A stretch of 64,000 bases of DNA. It comes from Bacillota bacterium. Its GTDB lineage: Bacteria > Bacillota > Clostridia > Oscillospirales > Ruminococcaceae. Below the pieces are notes generated by a model that saw nothing but the letters and a program-made list of their open reading frames with translations, ran no database searches and had not been told where the DNA came from. The stretch's first letter is position 1, and each line of letters opens with the position of its first letter. The DNA lies in assembly GCA_023388515.1 (NCBI GenBank), contig JAEWGD010000036.1, forward strand, positions 124,001 through 188,000, read 5' to 3'. This document shows, piece after piece, positions 62,103 through 64,000 of this stretch. Made by a program: the position numbers and the translations under genes.

Positions 62103-62337
62103 GATTCGGTTTGTCAGGCTTGTACTTCTGCACCCATGTCCATTATTCGGTTGTTTCAACGAAGTTCGCTAAAGGAAAGCATACAATCACGAACTTTCAA
62201 AGCTTAGAATTTTCATTGAACACATAAATGGATGGATAAAACGATTTAAAATTTTGTCCTACAAATATCGCAACAAGCGTTTGAGGCATAGTTGCATGAT
62301 TTTATTTTTGTATGGTGGGGGTAGCGTGATATTATAA
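62103..62337 (+). pseudogene. Decayed C-terminal fragment of an IS5-like DDE transposase
   Basis: Read in two frames, the plus strand gives a weak DSVCQA... segment (frame from 62103) and then, from 62173, RKAYNHELSKLRIF followed by EHINGWIKRFKIL, YKYRNKR. This matches the C-terminal pattern of IS5/DDE_Tnp_1 transposases (AYNRELS, VEHINxxIKxFKILSxRYRNRR). The two parts are out of frame, no start or N-terminal part is present, and the last frame ends at 62335-62337, four bp before the CE8 stop codon. No clear terminal repeats were seen. Confidence 0.75.
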
Positions 62338-62341
62338 AATA

Positions 62342-63958
62342 TTATCTAAATATTTCTCTTTTTAATATAGCATAATCAAAGCAATTAATAACACCGTCAG
62401 AGTTTAAATCTCCTAATTCAATTGAATTTACTACATTTCCTTTTAGAATGAAATCTTTCATTGTCAATAAATCATTAACGTTTACAATTCCATCACCTGT
62501 TAAATCTCCGAGTAGCAACTCCTCAACTTGATGTGGAGTGACGATTACAGAATAATTCACAACTCCCGATGATGTGCCATTTGAGCCCAATGTTACTTCA
62601 GCATTAGTGTTAAAATCCTTTTTATATAGGTTAAATGTGAGTTCGGGTGACGCTGTAACCAACATTGTATCTGTAGTTTTCTCCCAACCACTCAACCATT
62701 GAGGTGCATTAGTGACTCTTGAATCCAATGCGATATATACAGTTATATCGTCTTTAGCGATAAAAGTAGCTAAATCATTTGTGAAAGTTTTAGAATCGCA
62801 AGCAGTTTTAATCCACTCAGCTCCTAATAATTTAGCAGGTAAATCTGTAATAGTAAAAGTTCTGTCGCCGAATATTTCATTGCCAACTTGTAGATTATTT
62901 TGAATTGACCAGTTAGAATAATTCACTTCATCCTGTACAAGTAGCTTGGAAATTAAAGCCCCATCAATTGGTAATGGTTCAAATACTTCCACAATAACTG
63001 GATTCCAATTATCAGTGCCTTTTAAAATATTTTGCGGTGTAAAAGTTTCAGCTTCTGCATCTGTTAACTGCCTTCTGCTTGAATTAACAACTGCACCTGG
63101 TCCATAGTTTTTATATTCAAAAAATCTTGCGTTTTCGGGCGAGTTATTGCTCATACTGGTCCAGCCGTCTGTTCTGATATGTTCACCTAGATAGCAGTTT
63201 TTATAGACAACATAAGCGTTCGGTCTCCAAGGTCTTCCTAAATAAGTAGAATTTGCTTTTGCGTCACTGGTAAGCTTACAATCAATGAATAAGTAGCCAT
63301 AATCATTGATATCCGTACTTGCTGCTGTTACATATCCACCTTTTACAGTAGAAACGATATCGCATTGGTCAAATACTGCGGTTGCAGCACCGAATATAAA
63401 ATCCGTATCACCAACAATTCTACACTTGTAATAATACTGTCTTCCATTATTTGCGTACAATGTGTCCTGATTTGCCACAAAAACACAGTTCTTAATTATA
63501 TTTCTATCACCCTTTATATATACTGCAACAGCCTGTTTTCCGTCCGTATTAGTATTTTCATCAAAGGAGTTCTCGATATAAATATTTTCTAAGGTTACAT
63601 TTTGGCTTTTTACATAAAATGTTGCTGAACCCGATGTTCCATATGTGCCACCTGAGTCGTTAGGCTTTCCAGCATAATTATCATAGGTAATAATTGTAGC
63701 TGTATTACTTTCGCCGATAAGATGTATTCCATCCTTGCTAATCGTAACAACCTCTTTATATACGCCATTCTTTACATAAATAGTATCTCCAACTGACGCT
63801 GCATTTACTGCATCCTGTACAGTTTTATAATTACCACTTCCATCTTTAGCAACTATAATATCTGCAGTTACTGGGGTTGATGAAACGGTAAAGTTGCCTA
63901 TTGGTACTATCATTGTTATCAATAAAATCATAGATAACAGCATTGGAATTTTCTTCAT
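62342..63958 (-). CDS. Dockerin-bearing CE8 pectin methylesterase
   Basis: 538 aa, secreted (signal to about residue 32). A right-handed beta-helix pectinesterase domain covers 33-330, with the general acid Asp165 in NQDTLY, the nucleophile Asp186 in GDTDFIFGAA, and Arg242/Trp244 in YLGRPWRP. A linker/beta domain (330-475) and a C-terminal type I dockerin (481-537; GDLTGDGIVNVND, GDLNSDGVINCFD) follow. It removes methyl groups from homogalacturonan. AAGGAGG precedes the ATG. Confidence 0.96.
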   Translation of the reverse strand: MKKIPMLLSMILLITMIVPIGNFTVSSTPVTADIIVAKDGSGNYKTVQDAVNAASVGDTIYVKNGVYKEVVTISKDGIHLIGESNTATIITYDNYAGKPNDSGGTYGTSGSATFYVKSQNVTLENIYIENSFDENTNTDGKQAVAVYIKGDRNIIKNCVFVANQDTLYANNGRQYYYKCRIVGDTDFIFGAATAVFDQCDIVSTVKGGYVTAASTDINDYGYLFIDCKLTSDAKANSTYLGRPWRPNAYVVYKNCYLGEHIRTDGWTSMSNNSPENARFFEYKNYGPGAVVNSSRRQLTDAEAETFTPQNILKGTDNWNPVIVEVFEPLPIDGALISKLLVQDEVNYSNWSIQNNLQVGNEIFGDRTFTITDLPAKLLGAEWIKTACDSKTFTNDLATFIAKDDITVYIALDSRVTNAPQWLSGWEKTTDTMLVTASPELTFNLYKKDFNTNAEVTLGSNGTSSGVVNYSVIVTPHQVEELLLGDLTGDGIVNVNDLLTMKDFILKGNVVNSIELGDLNSDGVINCFDYAILKREIFR

Positions 63959-64000
63959 AACGACCTCCTTATATAATTTTAAAACAATTCACCAATTTTA

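Overview
The window looks like a chromosomal segment from a low-GC, Gram-positive, anaerobic plant-fibre degrader, most likely an Oscillospiraceae/Ruminococcus-like or related cellulosomal Clostridia species. Evidence: strong Shine-Dalgarno sites, many consensus TTGACA-N17-TATAAT promoters, a threonyl T-box, formate-tetrahydrofolate ligase, PadR/HAAS/DUF4097 and YfhO proteins, and three secreted carbohydrate-active enzymes with type I dockerins. No tRNA, rRNA or CRISPR array was recognised.

Layout. 1-9.0 kb (minus strand): housekeeping genes. infC-rpmI-rplT are driven by a strong promoter and a structured leader with a terminator-like hairpin, and infC starts at AUU. They are followed by a SpoU methyltransferase, dprA, topA, trmFO, plsX, rnc and a radical SAM gene cut by the window edge. 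9.1-17.8 kb: small membrane/zinc-ribbon proteins, dtd, a radical SAM protein, a repeat-rich non-coding stretch (12.5-13.1 kb), an S26-like membrane protein that appears to have lost its catalytic residues, lepA and hemW. 17.8-24 kb: a Mef-like MFS efflux gene with a large dyad over its promoter, a divergent ABC-F gene whose second ATPase site is degenerate, an unrecognised 464-aa protein and a CAX-type cation/proton antiporter. 24-32 kb: a T-box controlling an unknown gene plus thrS; upp, rpiB, tsaE-tsaB, a GNAT and fhs.

32-38 kb: a lipoprotein GH5 cellulase with an N-terminal CBM2-like domain, an aminotransferase, an ABC exporter, an MGMT-like protein and an AEC transporter. 38.8-49.4 kb: envelope functions. 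These include two large YfhO-type membrane proteins (one with a PIG-L deacetylase), an SPFH/zinc-ribbon - 4TM - TM2 cluster, and a PadR-HAAS-DUF4097 operon with a 13-bp palindrome over its promoter. 49.5-51.1 kb: an orphan two-gene cassette resembling phage baseplate/receptor-binding genes, one with BspA-type leucine-rich repeats. 51.5-64 kb: queH, a variant amidase, then a plant cell-wall region: GH74 xyloglucanase, a protein with two CE12 modules (rhamnogalacturonan acetylesterase) and a CE8 pectin methylesterase, all dockerin-bearing, plus small secreted proteins and a decayed IS5-like transposase tail.

Two copies of a MITE-like element (about 285-288 bp without internal duplications) lie at 37.6 and 51.2 kb, each abutting the stop codon of a neighbouring gene. 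Together the secreted enzymes fit deacetylation and demethylation of pectin and cleavage of xyloglucan and cellulose, with three dockerin enzymes probably docking on a scaffold encoded elsewhere and the GH5 enzyme held on the membrane by lipid.
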